Source: Anisus vortex (lineage: Eukaryota > Mollusca > Gastropoda > Planorbidae). From it: a DNA stretch of 64,000 nucleotides. The DNA lies in assembly GCA_949126835.1 (NCBI GenBank), contig CASBPS010000110.1, positions 204,001 to 268,000 of the forward strand. Reading direction: 5' to 3'. Under the pieces are notes generated by a model. That model saw only the letters and a list, made by a program, of their open reading frames with translations, was not told where the DNA came from and did no database searches. The stretch's first letter is position 1, and the number at the start of each line of letters is the position of its first letter. This document shows positions 55,175-59,207 of the stretch, in pieces. A program made the position numbers and the translations under genes.

Positions 55175-55363
55175 CTCTCTTTCTCTCTCTCTGAATATAT
55201 ACAAGAGTTTTATTTTTACTCCCCCAGGAATGACGCTAACACTAGTGAGAGAAGTTTCACTATTCAACAACCCAACTATTTATCATATCATGACATGTTT
55301 GCCAATTCTCCACCTCCAACCAGATGGACCAAAGGATATGATAAACAAAAATTATTTCCTTAA
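1..55363 (+). CDS. Giant modular membrane protein: repeated SEA-like/Cys-rich/EGF modules + NIDO-AMOP-VWD + EGFs + SEA + TM (spliced, 5' end outside window)
   Basis: One spliced gene whose exons I placed by GT/AG sites and phase. The window opens inside an exon and the frame stays open through about 151 exons to TAA at 55361-55363. From the start of C7 the coding exons sum to 8159 nt, which with the one carried base makes exactly 2720 codons. Domain order is six 694-residue modules, a partial seventh, EGF modules, NIDO, AMOP-like, VWD, cadherin-like plus EGF, about 20 EGF/EGF_CA modules, SEA, one TM helix and a ~46-residue cytoplasmic tail. The NIDO-AMOP-VWD core is the MUC4/Mesh (SUSD2-like) arrangement, which is known from cell-surface and junction proteins. 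The signal peptide and promoter are not in view. A role in surface adhesion, barrier or recognition is an inference. The exact family name is uncertain. Confidence 0.88.
4360..8710 (+). CDS. Module copy C2 (4351 bp)
   Basis: Same 16 exons as C1, shifted by +4366 for exons 1-5 and 9-13, +4367 for exons 6-8 and +4351 for exons 14-16. This is the first copy with a complete exon 1 (4360-4440, starting after CCACAG). Exon 10 carries CAT (His) where C1 has CGT (Arg). It lacks the 15-bp intronic segment between exons 13 and 14. It has a private A-to-C change near 4627. Confidence 0.88.
8711..13076 (+). CDS. Module copy C3 (4366 bp)
   Basis: Exons as C1 shifted +8717 (exons 6-8 +8718). It has the His variant in exon 10 and the 15-bp intronic segment. 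Near 9482 it carries GATGACAGG where C1, C2, C4, C6 and C7 have GATGATAGG. C2+C3 together match C4+C5. Confidence 0.88.
13077..17427 (+). CDS. Module copy C4 (4351 bp)
   Basis: Exons as C1 shifted +13083 for exons 1-5 and 9-13, +13084 for exons 6-8 and +13068 for exons 14-16. It has the His variant in exon 10 and lacks the 15-bp intronic segment, as in C2. Confidence 0.88.
17428..21793 (+). CDS. Module copy C5 (4366 bp)
   Basis: Exons as C1 shifted +17434 (exons 6-8 +17435). It has the His variant in exon 10, the 15-bp intronic segment, and the GATGACAGG variant near 18199, all shared with C3. Confidence 0.88.
21794..26159 (+). CDS. Module copy C6 (4366 bp)
   Basis: Exons as C1 shifted +21800 with no indel relative to C1. 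It shares the C1 markers (ACATTAG before exon 6, AAGCTTTTTT after exon 7, CGT = Arg in exon 10). Private changes are GAT to TAT in exon 11 (Asp to Tyr, near 24460), GAGTTTTTAAA near 25352 and GACCAATTC near 25540. Confidence 0.88.
26160..28836 (+). CDS. Partial module copy C7 (exons 1-11), edge of the array
   Basis: Exons: 26160-26240, 26485-26589, 26724-26870, 26974-27124, 27274-27420, 27554-27665, 27810-27864, 27994-28067, 28173-28237, 28338-28528, 28726-28836. It is near-identical to the array up to about 28684. Exon 11 then carries four substitutions, including Val to Ile, although the array copies are otherwise almost invariant. It is a mosaic: C1/C6-type markers, then C2-C5-type markers around 27868-28095, then C1/C6-type again. 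It splices in frame into the unique part of the gene. Confidence 0.85.
28837..29657 (+). other. Intron at the array edge, no gene seen
   Basis: This ~820-bp AT-rich intron replaces the ~101-bp intron found at the same place in each array unit. It has a short C-rich patch near 29258-29280. A CAACAG acceptor near 28972 opens a frame that stops after 13 codons. I recognise no mobile element. Confidence 0.6.
29658..30137 (+). CDS. Exon: laminin-EGF, EGF_CA, laminin-EGF, EGF
   Basis: This 480-nt exon starts after AAATTAG and encodes VCGNWTW..., a laminin-type EGF, then a DINEC calcium-binding EGF, then a second laminin-type EGF (WTYGEDC), then an EGF ending KDLCE. Its second half resembles array exon 12 (264 nt) and its first half resembles array exon 13 (213 nt). 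The two exon types are fused here without an intron. It is entered and left in phase 1. These are extracellular disulphide-bonded modules. Confidence 0.85.
30229..30441 (+). CDS. Exon: laminin-EGF + EGF_CA (array exon-13 homologue)
   Basis: 213 nt, the same length and phase as array exon 13. It encodes ACSDWTWGYLC... then DINEC...NTYGSYTC. The acceptor is TTCAACAG and the donor GTAAGC splits the final Cys codon, exactly as in the array. Confidence 0.88.
30589..30603 (+). CDS. 15-nt microexon (array exon-14 homologue)
   Basis: Between TTTCATAG and GTAAGT. With the carried base it completes a Cys codon and adds Ile-Lys-Ser-Asn. The array copies have the same 15-nt length, phase and CI start (Cys-Ile-Glu-Lys-Phe). 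The frame before (30441) and after (30871) fits with this exon included. Skipping it would also keep frame, because 15 is divisible by 3. Confidence 0.72.
30871..30986 (+). CDS. NIDO domain exon 1
   Basis: Encodes ELYPYGASVGDALVDKT... ending KNAY, the typical opening of a NIDO domain (Leu-Tyr-Pro-x-Gly then Gly-Asp). It follows the microexon as NIDO does in MUC4/Mesh-type proteins after EGF modules. It ends in phase 0 at GTAAGT. The next intron (30987-33254) holds nested mobile elements. Confidence 0.85.
32132..32790 (-). mobile_element. LINE-type 3' end interrupted by a younger insertion
   Basis: On the - strand, 32746-32790 and 32132-32227 together match the + strand 3' end at about 51735-51852. 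Shared features are a CTAGGCTAAAAAATATA-like stretch, the AGCTCAGAGCGCATTTAAC segment and an ATT-rich tail next to a TGCTGCCAACRAACATAA segment. The two halves are separated by the insertion at 32228-32745, so the host element was already in place. Confidence 0.6.
32228..32745 (-). mobile_element. Nested ~518-bp retroposon-like insertion with 11-bp target-site duplication
   Basis: Flanked by ACACGGATATA at 32217-32227 and at 32746-32756. The insertion has higher GC than its surroundings and an (AT)n tail at its left end (32228 onward). It therefore reads as a - strand element with an AT-repeat 3' tail. An open frame on the - strand (32257-32535, 92 codons) shows no domain I know and is probably fortuitous. 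The family is not identified. Confidence 0.65.
32935..33150 (-). mobile_element. Degenerate LINE fragment (end of reverse-transcriptase ORF)
   Basis: Reading the - strand gives a broken frame that includes ...HRFSVNR... and ...FYHHFKKNLKT.... This resembles the C-terminal tail of CR1/L2-like reverse-transcriptase ORFs (FSV..., then FK..LKT). It probably belongs to the same element whose 3' end lies at 32132-32790. Confidence 0.5.
33255..33482 (+). CDS. NIDO domain exon 2
   Basis: 76 codons, phase 0 to 0. It encodes MPNGAILFGQERYWWPDF... followed by GVIAPFWFEHN, the conserved NIDO core (I/V-A-P-F-W). It ends FSRAHAE before GTAGGT. Confidence 0.88.
33743..33931 (+). CDS. NIDO domain exon 3 with Tyr/Trp-rich Cys-flanked insertion
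   Basis: 63 codons. It begins VQAQYNLSNF and reaches ATWENVEPNAW, which fits the NIDO tryptophan strand. A very aromatic ~30-residue segment (ICEYYWTWSRIYYYWWGQ and on to DRYCYQK) precedes the next exon. That segment lies where NIDO domains normally have a short loop. The acceptor CCTATTAG and donor GTATGC keep frame on both sides, so it is not an artefact of intron placement. Confidence 0.82.
34110..34200 (-). mobile_element. LINE 3' end remnant
   Basis: On the - strand the bases read as a short tail of a non-LTR retrotransposon ORF: ...VVEALCSTRNQRN then a stop, preceded by an in-frame stop. This is a typical LINE C-terminus (V-E-A-L-C-S/A-T). It is 5'-truncated and dead, and lies in the intron before 34271. 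Confidence 0.5.
34271..34481 (+). CDS. NIDO domain exon 4
   Basis: Encodes PTETNTFQAVFVTDGQ...SFVIVNYKIGAMKW...VGFASEE, the classic NIDO C-terminal half (N-T-F-Q-x-V and F-V-I-x-N-Y). It ends phase 1 in IMWNTG before GTACAT. Confidence 0.9.
34845..35131 (+). CDS. AMOP-like domain, exon 1
   Basis: Encodes GSYGTWIEQVG... then QCLKFYLENK..., ECPCNLDGLG... and ...IYCLVLAP.... The order of Cys residues (C, then CPC, then C) matches AMOP domains, which follow NIDO in MUC4 and Mesh. The GSYGTW start is a typical NIDO/AMOP linker. Confidence 0.8.
35333..35618 (+). CDS. AMOP-like domain end and linker to VWD
   Basis: Begins LCCYNYTAPRENVYW, the AMOP CCY hallmark. It continues with the H-x-x-x-N-D-P-W type segment (GHLLLNDPW) and VNPHSWCCIYSSSSSYYC...RPS, which resembles the xxxWCC...C...Y...RPS pattern between AMOP and VWD. 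The final LSG joins GSAVGDPH in the next exon. Confidence 0.82.
35619..37030 (+). other. Intron, 1.4 kb, nothing recognised
   Basis: AT-rich sequence without exon-like or element-like segments. Long open frames on either strand here (for example - strand 36270-36638) are low-complexity and lack support. Confidence 0.6.
37031..37267 (+). CDS. VWD domain exon 1
   Basis: Encodes GSAVGDPHIQTLDGHKYTFN...GEYVMLS, the defining VWD start (G-D-P-H, D-G, Y-T-F-N-G). MUC4-type proteins show the same G-E-Y motif. The donor is GTACAT after EETG. Confidence 0.93.
37401..37541 (+). CDS. VWD domain exon 2
   Basis: 47 codons from GMVITANNEDVTVDF to ATFSSG. The donor that keeps frame is G|GTTGGT at 37541/37542, which is a weak match to consensus. 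The nearby better-looking GTAATA donor would shift frame and hit a stop in the next exon. Confidence 0.8.
37717..37920 (+). CDS. VWD domain exon 3
   Basis: Encodes GITLKVYVAIKNLEFSVDVP..., then GLMGNFNDNPEDDFMLPDG, the canonical VWD G-L-x-G-N-F-x-D-x-x-x-D-D-F motif (a calcium-site loop in VWD assemblies). It ends NFGKE before GTAAGT. Confidence 0.93.
38482..38727 (+). CDS. VWD C-terminal region (C8-like tail of MUC4 type)
   Basis: Encodes WEVTTSNTVFIYPLGESALDY, then FTPLF and QCGNNDACIFDF. This W..., Y-x-x-G-x-S, C-G-x-N-x-x-C-x-F-D pattern follows VWD in MUC4/Mesh proteins. Confidence 0.88.
39086..39314 (+). CDS. Cadherin-like (Ig-fold) exon after VWD
   Basis: Encodes TNRLPVLTLNSNQLN..., FNATDADEEDNITYHL and SVTIDPIKGVLTYT. 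The A-T-D-A-D-x-x-D and I-D-P-x-x-G-x-L motifs resemble cadherin-like repeats. It ends in phase 2 at a GTAATA donor. Confidence 0.75.
39746..39918 (+). CDS. End of cadherin-like stretch + EGF start
   Basis: Begins VQAIDSKGGSSSLLYVDLAV, then CSTCSKSGTCD...CQCYPAYTG, an EGF-like C-x-C-S-x-x-G-x-C pattern. Together with the preceding exon this matches the segment downstream of VWD in MUC4-like proteins. Confidence 0.8.
40464..40625 (+). CDS. EGF-like exon
   Basis: 54 codons: GEDCESELDACRPNPCLPNQ...CGSCPTGFEKMSTICV. Phase 1 to 1. It completes the C-terminal EGF of the previous block and adds one further EGF-like unit. Confidence 0.85.
40725..40922 (+). mobile_element. tRNA-derived SINE, degenerate (same family as 60,888)
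   Basis: The start resembles a tRNA A-box region, and AGTTTGAATCC near 40779 resembles a B box. The body (GACATTAGTTGGTGAAAGTA, then TGTGGCTACAAAAACTGGTG) aligns with the reverse complement of 60888-61145. It lies in the intron after 40625. Confidence 0.6.
41104..41241 (+). CDS. EGF_CA exon
   Basis: DINECFSNDTKSVC...CENVIGSYKC...GF...RCK. This is a calcium-binding EGF with the D-I-N-E-C start and the G-S-Y aromatic. Phase 1 to 1, 46 codons. Confidence 0.88.
41776..41901 (+). CDS. EGF_CA exon
   Basis: DIDECIEGTNNCQQVCVNNEGNYSC... ending SCQL. A matrilin/LDLR-type calcium-binding EGF with the C-x-Q-x-C pattern. 42 codons, phase 1 to 1. Confidence 0.88.
42259..42381 (+). CDS. EGF-like exon (no calcium motif)
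   Basis: DPISIEACSVKGCSQACK... ending THCA. Cys spacing is EGF-like, but the D-x-D/N-E-C calcium motif is missing. 41 codons. Confidence 0.82.
42501..42623 (+). CDS. EGF_CA exon
   Basis: DVDECSFSNSPCSQSCLNT...GYKMNNDGASCS. Phase 1 to 1, 41 codons. Confidence 0.88.
43071..43316 (+). CDS. Exon with EGF + EGF_CA
   Basis: 82 codons. VCPKPYYGGDCSKIC...GWTGDNC is a laminin/tenascin-like EGF, followed by DVDEC...CVNTYGSYDC...GQCK. The acceptor is ATCTGCAG and the donor is GTAGAG. Confidence 0.88.
43325..43565. other. Higher-GC intronic block with a hairpin, possible mobile-element remnant
   Basis: The block stands out from the AT-rich intron. It contains a hairpin at about 43515-43550 (AATAAAAAC ... 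GTTTTTATT arms around two ACCGGATG copies). I cannot name an element. The rest of the intron up to 44361 shows nothing except (TA)n at about 44270-44320. Confidence 0.3.
44362..44493 (+). CDS. EGF_CA exon
   Basis: DVNECLDVLDNTCDLTTENC...SQGSYSCECIIGY...VCT. Phase 1 to 1, 44 codons. Confidence 0.87.
44825..44950 (+). CDS. EGF_CA exon
   Basis: DIDECSTKTHNCEQICENTPGKYNCKC... ending SCVK. Acceptor GTTTTAG, donor A|GTAAGG. Confidence 0.87.
45179..45307 (+). CDS. EGF-like exon
   Basis: NNIDVCDGVNLTCSQICTV...CLCKSGYY...TCV. EGF-like Cys order with a modified calcium motif (I-D-V-C). Confidence 0.83.
45504..45635 (+). CDS. EGF_CA exon
   Basis: DIDECQYEKLNLCSLKDSC...GGYNCSCPAGFTLDNN...SCI. Phase 1 to 1, 44 codons. 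Confidence 0.88.
45867..45977 (+). CDS. Laminin-type EGF exon
   Basis: ACSQDKWGHECANDCACSTGAEKC...GCICKSGFTG. The W-G-x-x-C-x-x-x-C-x-C pattern matches the laminin-type EGFs of the array. It is continued by the next exon. Confidence 0.86.
46067..46207 (+). CDS. EGF end + EGF_CA exon
   Basis: GVHCDKDLDECSTGLLICG...CVNAFGDASCQCIDGYL...KCQ. It completes the previous EGF (V-H-C-D) and adds a D-L-D-E-C EGF. Confidence 0.85.
46805..46930 (+). CDS. EGF_CA exon
   Basis: DLNECNNEQTNDCGQVCTNNLGSYAC...TCT. It is preceded by a (TA)n run and TTTAG. 42 codons. Confidence 0.86.
47161..47283 (+). CDS. EGF_CA exon
   Basis: DIDECQLNLHACKQRCENLVGSYRC...SCI. Acceptor ATTCCTAG, donor GTAAGT. Confidence 0.87.
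47490..47609 (+). CDS. EGF-like exon
   Basis: ESTKCLSKACSDLCTSVDD...CFCPKGKELD...QCI. EGF-like Cys pattern without a calcium motif. 40 codons. Confidence 0.83.
48020..48265 (+). mobile_element. tRNA-derived SINE with LINE-like 3' tail
   Basis: GC-rich head with an A-box-like region (GCTGGTCCAGCGGTTAG near 48033) and a B box (GGTTCTAGCCCC near 48091). The body ends in GAAGCGCTATATAAGTA and a T-rich tract. The GCGCTATA tail resembles the LINE-type 3' end at 51735-51852. It lies in the intron after 47609. Confidence 0.72.
48410..48532 (+). CDS. EGF-like exon
   Basis: DVDMCQGNPCPYKCLETKDG...CICPIGKQLATDY...CL. Phase 1 to 1, 41 codons. Confidence 0.84.
49052..49131 (+). CDS. Laminin-type EGF, first half
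   Basis: DCTESKYGINCFNTCNCNTMNTISCDK. It ends in phase 0, unlike most EGF exons here, and pairs with the phase-0 start of the next exon. Confidence 0.84.
49238..49412 (+). CDS. Laminin-type EGF end + EGF_CA
   Basis: MNGSCTCKTGWSSPTCDV, then DIDECQSNAIC...CTNTYGSYVCKCDLGY...QCQ. The leading ATG is internal and is not a start codon. Confidence 0.86.
49795..50030 (+). mobile_element. tRNA-derived SINE, degenerate
   Basis: A tRNA-like head (GTGGTCTAGTAGTACCA) and B-box-like TTGTTCAAGTCC near 49850 lead into a body that includes GGGCATTGTGTTGACCACAT. This is alignable to the reverse complement of 60888-61145 (GGGCATTATGCTGACCACAC). It is intronic. Confidence 0.6.
50168..50358 (+). CDS. EGF + start of EGF_CA
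   Basis: VCTLGTYGEECKNQCLCD...GWTGPQCDT, then DVNECDSTAKACQAG...HW, ending in phase 0. The calcium-binding EGF is split by an intron at this point. Confidence 0.84.
50486..50561 (+). CDS. EGF_CA second half
   Basis: VCVNTLGSYKCSCETGYVINNNTCE. Phase 0 in, phase 1 out. It completes the EGF begun in the previous exon. Confidence 0.86.
50900..51240 (-). mobile_element. Degenerate LINE fragment (CR1-like reverse-transcriptase end)
   Basis: The - strand reads, with breaks, EQIQNRVARFITSKSSQ..., SLNLKTLEERKAKNKT and FFPSGIQAWNGLPE. This is the usual tail of CR1/jockey-like RT ORFs (Q-x-R-A-A-R-F, L-E-x-R-R, W-N-x-L-P). It is truncated and not intact. Confidence 0.68.
51735..51852 (+). mobile_element. 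LINE-type 3' end
   Basis: From TAGCCTAGAGATTATATC to GCGCTATACAAATATAATAA and an ATT-rich tail. The same block occurs in reverse orientation at 32132-32790, split by an insertion. Confidence 0.55.
51917..52042 (+). CDS. EGF_CA exon
   Basis: DINECTLEIQDCEQICKNNIGSYSCQC...TCI. Phase 1 to 1, 42 codons, shortly downstream of mobile-element sequence. Confidence 0.88.
52430..52555 (+). CDS. EGF_CA exon (last EGF)
   Basis: DIDECSINTDGCEQRCTNVDGSFFCYC...TCF. The donor is A|GTAGG, giving the phase-1 join to the SEA region. Confidence 0.86.
52921..53033 (+). CDS. SEA domain exon 1
   Basis: KSIEYSFQLRIEYDVSGKN...KSLTEAA. An amphipathic beta start followed by a helix, as in SEA domains. Phase 1 in, phase 0 out. 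Confidence 0.78.
53289..53350 (+). CDS. SEA domain exon 2
   Basis: LKEAIKSKVKSLVTINILNL plus the first two bases of an Arg codon. It leads directly into the cleavage-type motif of the next exon. Confidence 0.8.
53529..53692 (+). CDS. SEA domain exon 3 with cleavage-type motif
   Basis: RPGSLIVDFETVLEVTNETF...VTIANVT. Arg-Pro-Gly-Ser-Leu-Ile-Val corresponds to the RPGSVVV autoproteolysis site of MUC1-type SEA domains. Cleavage between Gly and Ser is inferred. Confidence 0.85.
54205..54304 (+). CDS. Juxtamembrane Cys-rich exon
   Basis: VIPSIDKCLVLEMIETCHSDEKCQ...YCK. Four Cys residues in an EGF-like order between the SEA and the membrane. Phase 1 in, phase 2 out. Confidence 0.78.
54521..54546 (+). 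CDS. 26-nt linker exon
   Basis: Small exon encoding KKITEIEKE between TTCATTGTAG and GTAAAT. It is required for frame: phase 2 in, phase 1 out. Confidence 0.72.
54885..54996 (+). CDS. Transmembrane exon
   Basis: ANTALILGLTMGLTLGLALL and a further IAIACC form one ~24-residue hydrophobic helix. A basic stop-transfer RYKRNFNQLKR follows. The CC pair at the inner face could be palmitoylated. This gives type I topology. Confidence 0.9.
55116..55192 (+). repeat. (CTTTCTCTCT)n microsatellite before the last exon
   Basis: A pyrimidine-only run of TTTCTCTCTC-type units ends about 35 bases before the acceptor at 55227/55228. It sits next to the polypyrimidine region of the final intron. Confidence 0.92.
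55228..55363 (+). CDS. Last coding exon: cytoplasmic tail and stop
   Basis: RNDANTSERSFTIQQPNYLS..., then YHDMFANSPPPTRW..., then KLFP and TAA at 55361-55363. YHDM fits a Y-x-x-hydrophobic sorting signal. The PPP run and the Ser/Thr residues could be docking or phosphorylation sites (inference). The acceptor is CCCCCAG. Confidence 0.88.
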
Positions 55364-56260
55364 AAAATATCAAATTTTCAGAAATGACACATAAAAAAGG
55401 AAACTATTTTTGTATTTAGAACCATAAATATCTGGTCTATTAGTTATATAATATATATTTAGTTGTTTTAGTTATTTAATGTTATTTTAAACCTATGGAA
55501 AAAAAACATATAGGATGCCTTTTCCATTAATTGAATTATATAAATCATTAAATTCATATAAATATTATTGTGCAGTTTTTTTTTATTTTTTGTTTACTGG
55601 ATCGAAGTATTAAATAAAAATACTAAATTAACTCAAAGTACTTTTTTTTGTCATTACATTTTTATTAAAATAAATAATTTTCTTAAAATGGTAAAAAAAA
55701 ACGAAACTTCAAACCATAGGCAATGTTATCTTTATCATTATTTTAAGATAAATTAGATTAAATGTATGTAATAAACTTTTTACACTCATTAAACATATAC
55801 ATTGATGCAATATATTAAGGTCTCTGTAGTTGCTTTCTATAAATGGTACAAACAGTTTTTAAGGCTGCTTCTAATATAATTCAGAATTATATAAATAGGT
55901 AATTGTACATTTTTTTTTTACAAATGTGACACTATTTGCTTAATATTTTGTATGAATATAAAATTGATCTACTATAAAACTAAACTCATTACCTTGTTGT
56001 TTTTTTCTTAGACAAGCAATTTACATTTATTATTATAGATGTTCTTTTTGACATACAAAGTAACTCTTTCTTAAATCTAAAAGCCATTTTTTCTTTCTTT
56101 AGAAATGTTTAAATGATTAAAACCTACTTTTAAAGAAGTCTTGTAAATGATTTCCATTATTAATTGTAATAAGTGTAACTTTGTTTCTATCTTAAGTTAA
56201 CCAAATTTGTTATAGTTTTTGTATTCACTTTCACATTTTTCTCTGAAATAAAATGACAAA
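55364..56260 (+). other. 3' UTR and poly(A) signals
   Basis: AATAAA hexamers occur at 55613-55618, 55770-55775 and 56247-56252. Any could end the transcript; sequence alone does not decide which. No coding signal is seen. Confidence 0.6.
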
Positions 56261-56679
56261 TTTTAAAAACATTTTGTTTCTGACTTTGTAATTACCCCCC
56301 TTTACTCCCCATTTATTTTACATGTTGGCTGTTAAGGGAGATAAGAACAACTTGGATCCCTTGTTGAAACGCCTTTTTTTTTTTTTTTTTTTTGTTACTT
56401 ACAACTATTTTTCCATTAGCAAATATAAAAAAGAAATTTTTATTCTCAATTGACTAGTTTGTAGGCTACTAAACTAATTATAATTAAACGTTTGTTTTTA
56501 ATATAAGCTATAATTCCTTTTTTTTCACCTAATAAGTAAAATTAAAAGGGTAAATGTAAAATATTGTAATCATATTAGCTAATTCTAATGCAAGAATCAA
56601 CATTATTTACAATTGGTAGCAAATAATCGACCACTCGCGTTCGTCACAAACGCAAGACAGCTTACGTGAGAGAGGCGTG

Positions 56680-56830
56680 GGCTGTGGATTCGGATCTGAC
56701 CAGGATCCAAAGTGAACTATGGAAACCAGCATATGGAAATGCAGAACGGGAACGGATCAGTACTGATCCGGATCTTTTGGTAGTGTTCGGCTTTCGGATC
56801 CGTTCCTTTAAAACACCCGGATCAATCAAT
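56680..56830. other. GGATCC/CGGATC-rich palindromic block
   Basis: Repeated GGATC-type words surround a perfect 18-bp palindrome at 56753-56770 (CGGATCAGTACTGATCCG). The block is richer in GC than its flanks. It could be part of a DNA transposon; the family is unknown. Confidence 0.4.
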
Positions 56831-57117
56831 CAGTTCTTTAGTGTTCTAATCTTTGCCATAAACACTCTAATATACATTAAAGAACATATCAGTTAAACCG
56901 AGATCCAAATTTAAATAACATTGGTAGGTGTTAGATCCTCATCTTGACTAACAAATAATAATGTTTAGACAATAATTATCGTGAACGCTTAGCAATAAAC
57001 ATTGTTTATATATATAAATGCAAATAAAAAGGATGATAATCACAAACACGTTAATTAAATATAAAACGATTTTTAATAGAAATTATAAATAGTCTCCTTT
57101 GCTTTTGGCCTTGGACT

Positions 57118-57241
57118 TGCTGCAGAGATAAATTAATTGTTCTATAACAAGTATAAGAGAGTAGGTTCACTTTCAGGCTGTTGGCACGCTGATTTACAAA
57201 TCCTAGTTTGGCACACTACTGCAAAAGGTTGCCGACCCCTG
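57118..57241 (+). mobile_element. hAT-type MITE, 3' end only
   Basis: AAATCCTAGTTTGGCACACT and GGTTGCCGACCCCTG match the 3' end of the MITE at 58228-58434. The left terminal repeat is missing or decayed. Confidence 0.65.
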
Positions 57242-58227
57242 CTCTATACAACAGGGGATGGAGTTGATATTCAAAACGGAAACGTCACTTGACTTAGACC
57301 TAGATCTACTTAATATTCAATATTTTTAACTTCTCAAAATAAAATTATTTGTATGAATAAGACTTAAAACAAACATAGTAATACATTATTTTTAAATTAC
57401 TAGGAGACTTCTTGTTAGCCTAGTGTAGGGCTACTAGTGGACGCAATAAACTGTTTGTAAAAACAAACCTTTTTATTTAAAGTTAATACAAATAATAAGC
57501 TGGCAATAAGCTTATAGTGAAATAAGAATGTGTTCAAATAAAGTAAGCCTATCATTTCGTCAAATGTCCATACCAATAGGTTTGTTCAGTGGTCGCTTTT
57601 GACCTTTTAGTTTTTTCTTTGTGTTTTTTTTCCCTTTTTAAGATTATATTACACAAGATTAAAGTTGTAGGCCTATTAAAGTATATTCAGTGTTCTATTT
57701 TTCTCAGTAAATGAATGCTAAAGGTCTCTGGAGGTATACATCTTTGAACACATGAAGATTAACTTATTAATAATTGTAAGCCTATAATTTTCCTACTAAT
57801 TTAATAAAACTGTAAAAGATTTATTTTTTAGCTTACAATAGGCCTAACTCTGCTTCAGTTTGATGTTGACATTGTAAGTGAAATAAATGAATAGCAATCA
57901 CAAATAACTAAGACTTCTATGTGATTTTTTTTACATCTTTTAGATTAAAGTAGGCTATATTTTCTATACTTTCCAATAAAAACATAAACTAAGATCATCG
58001 TTTTCAAATGCTACAAAGTTTTGTGTATAGAAATAATTATTAAAATCTACAAACCTAGAGAAAAGTTCAGCATAAAATTAAAAACAAGTTTTATCTTTCA
58101 TTATCCAAGCAATGGTAGCCTACATTTAAAATATTTCGTTCTCTGTGACTTAACTGGTTACTATGAGATACGAATAGAAAACTTTTACATTACCCATTGC
58201 GTTTTTTCAGTGATCATCGATTTACAC

Positions 58228-58434
58228 CAGGGGTGGGCAACCTACGGCATGCGTGCCAGACTTGGGGCGCAGATAAATTTTCAATAATACGAGGAAAACT
58301 ACAAAAAAAAGTAAATTCAAGTACTACTACATGAAGTTGACTGCTGAAGCAGGATGACCTTGAGTCTTTTGGCATGCTTAATGAATTAGAAATCCTAATT
58401 TGGCACACTATTATCAAAAGATTGCCGACCTCTG
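58228..58434 (+). mobile_element. hAT-type MITE with terminal inverted repeats and 8-bp TSD
   Basis: It starts CAGGGGTGGGCAACC and ends GATTGCCGACCTCTG, imperfect inverted repeats of the hAT type. The flanks are ATTTACAC (58220-58227) and ATTTATAC (58435-58442), an 8-bp duplication with one mismatch, as expected for hAT. At ~207 bp it has no coding capacity. Confidence 0.85.
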
Positions 58435-58442
58435 ATTTATAC

Positions 58443-59155
58443 CATTAGGTTCAGTAAAAAAAAAATACAAGACTTAGTATATTTGTTAATGAGCAATGGA
58501 AGCTGTTCTTAATACCATGCCAAAAGATCACATTTATTTATTAATTAATTAACTAATACATTTTAACGACTTGACATCGGTTATATATAGTTTAAACAAA
58601 TGAAAACGTACAATAATGGGAGGCCATAAAGTAGCTGTTCTTTGTTCAGAACCTTAAAAAAAGGACATAGCTAGGAGTTTTATAGGATAATGAAAAAGGG
58701 AAGAGAACAGCAGATATATTTAACTTTTTTTTATGCAAACTTTACCAGTGGAATAAAGGAATGAAAGAAATTTAAAGTTACGTCGTACATAAAAGAAGGT
58801 AAAAGACTGTAATGAATAGGAGGATGTGGAATGAACAGTCCATGACTTTTATATATTTTATATATTTCAAAGTCCAAAACGTAGAATAGTCAATATTGGT
58901 TTAGGATTTAAAAAGCTGGACTTTCATTTATCTAGACTCTAGACAAATATGAGATAGTCACTTAAGAATGCACAAGTGGAAGCCTGTTTGTGTATAGTAC
59001 TATTTCACTATCTTCATTCTTTATAGGCCTAATTATATCTCATAATATGATGTTCTCAATTTATTATTATCATTTATTATGATTAGTTCATGCCCACTTT
59101 TCATTTCTTGTTGTAAGTTTTTTTCAAGGAGAAAGCGTCAACGATATAATAGAAG

Positions 59156-59207
<52 letters not shown>

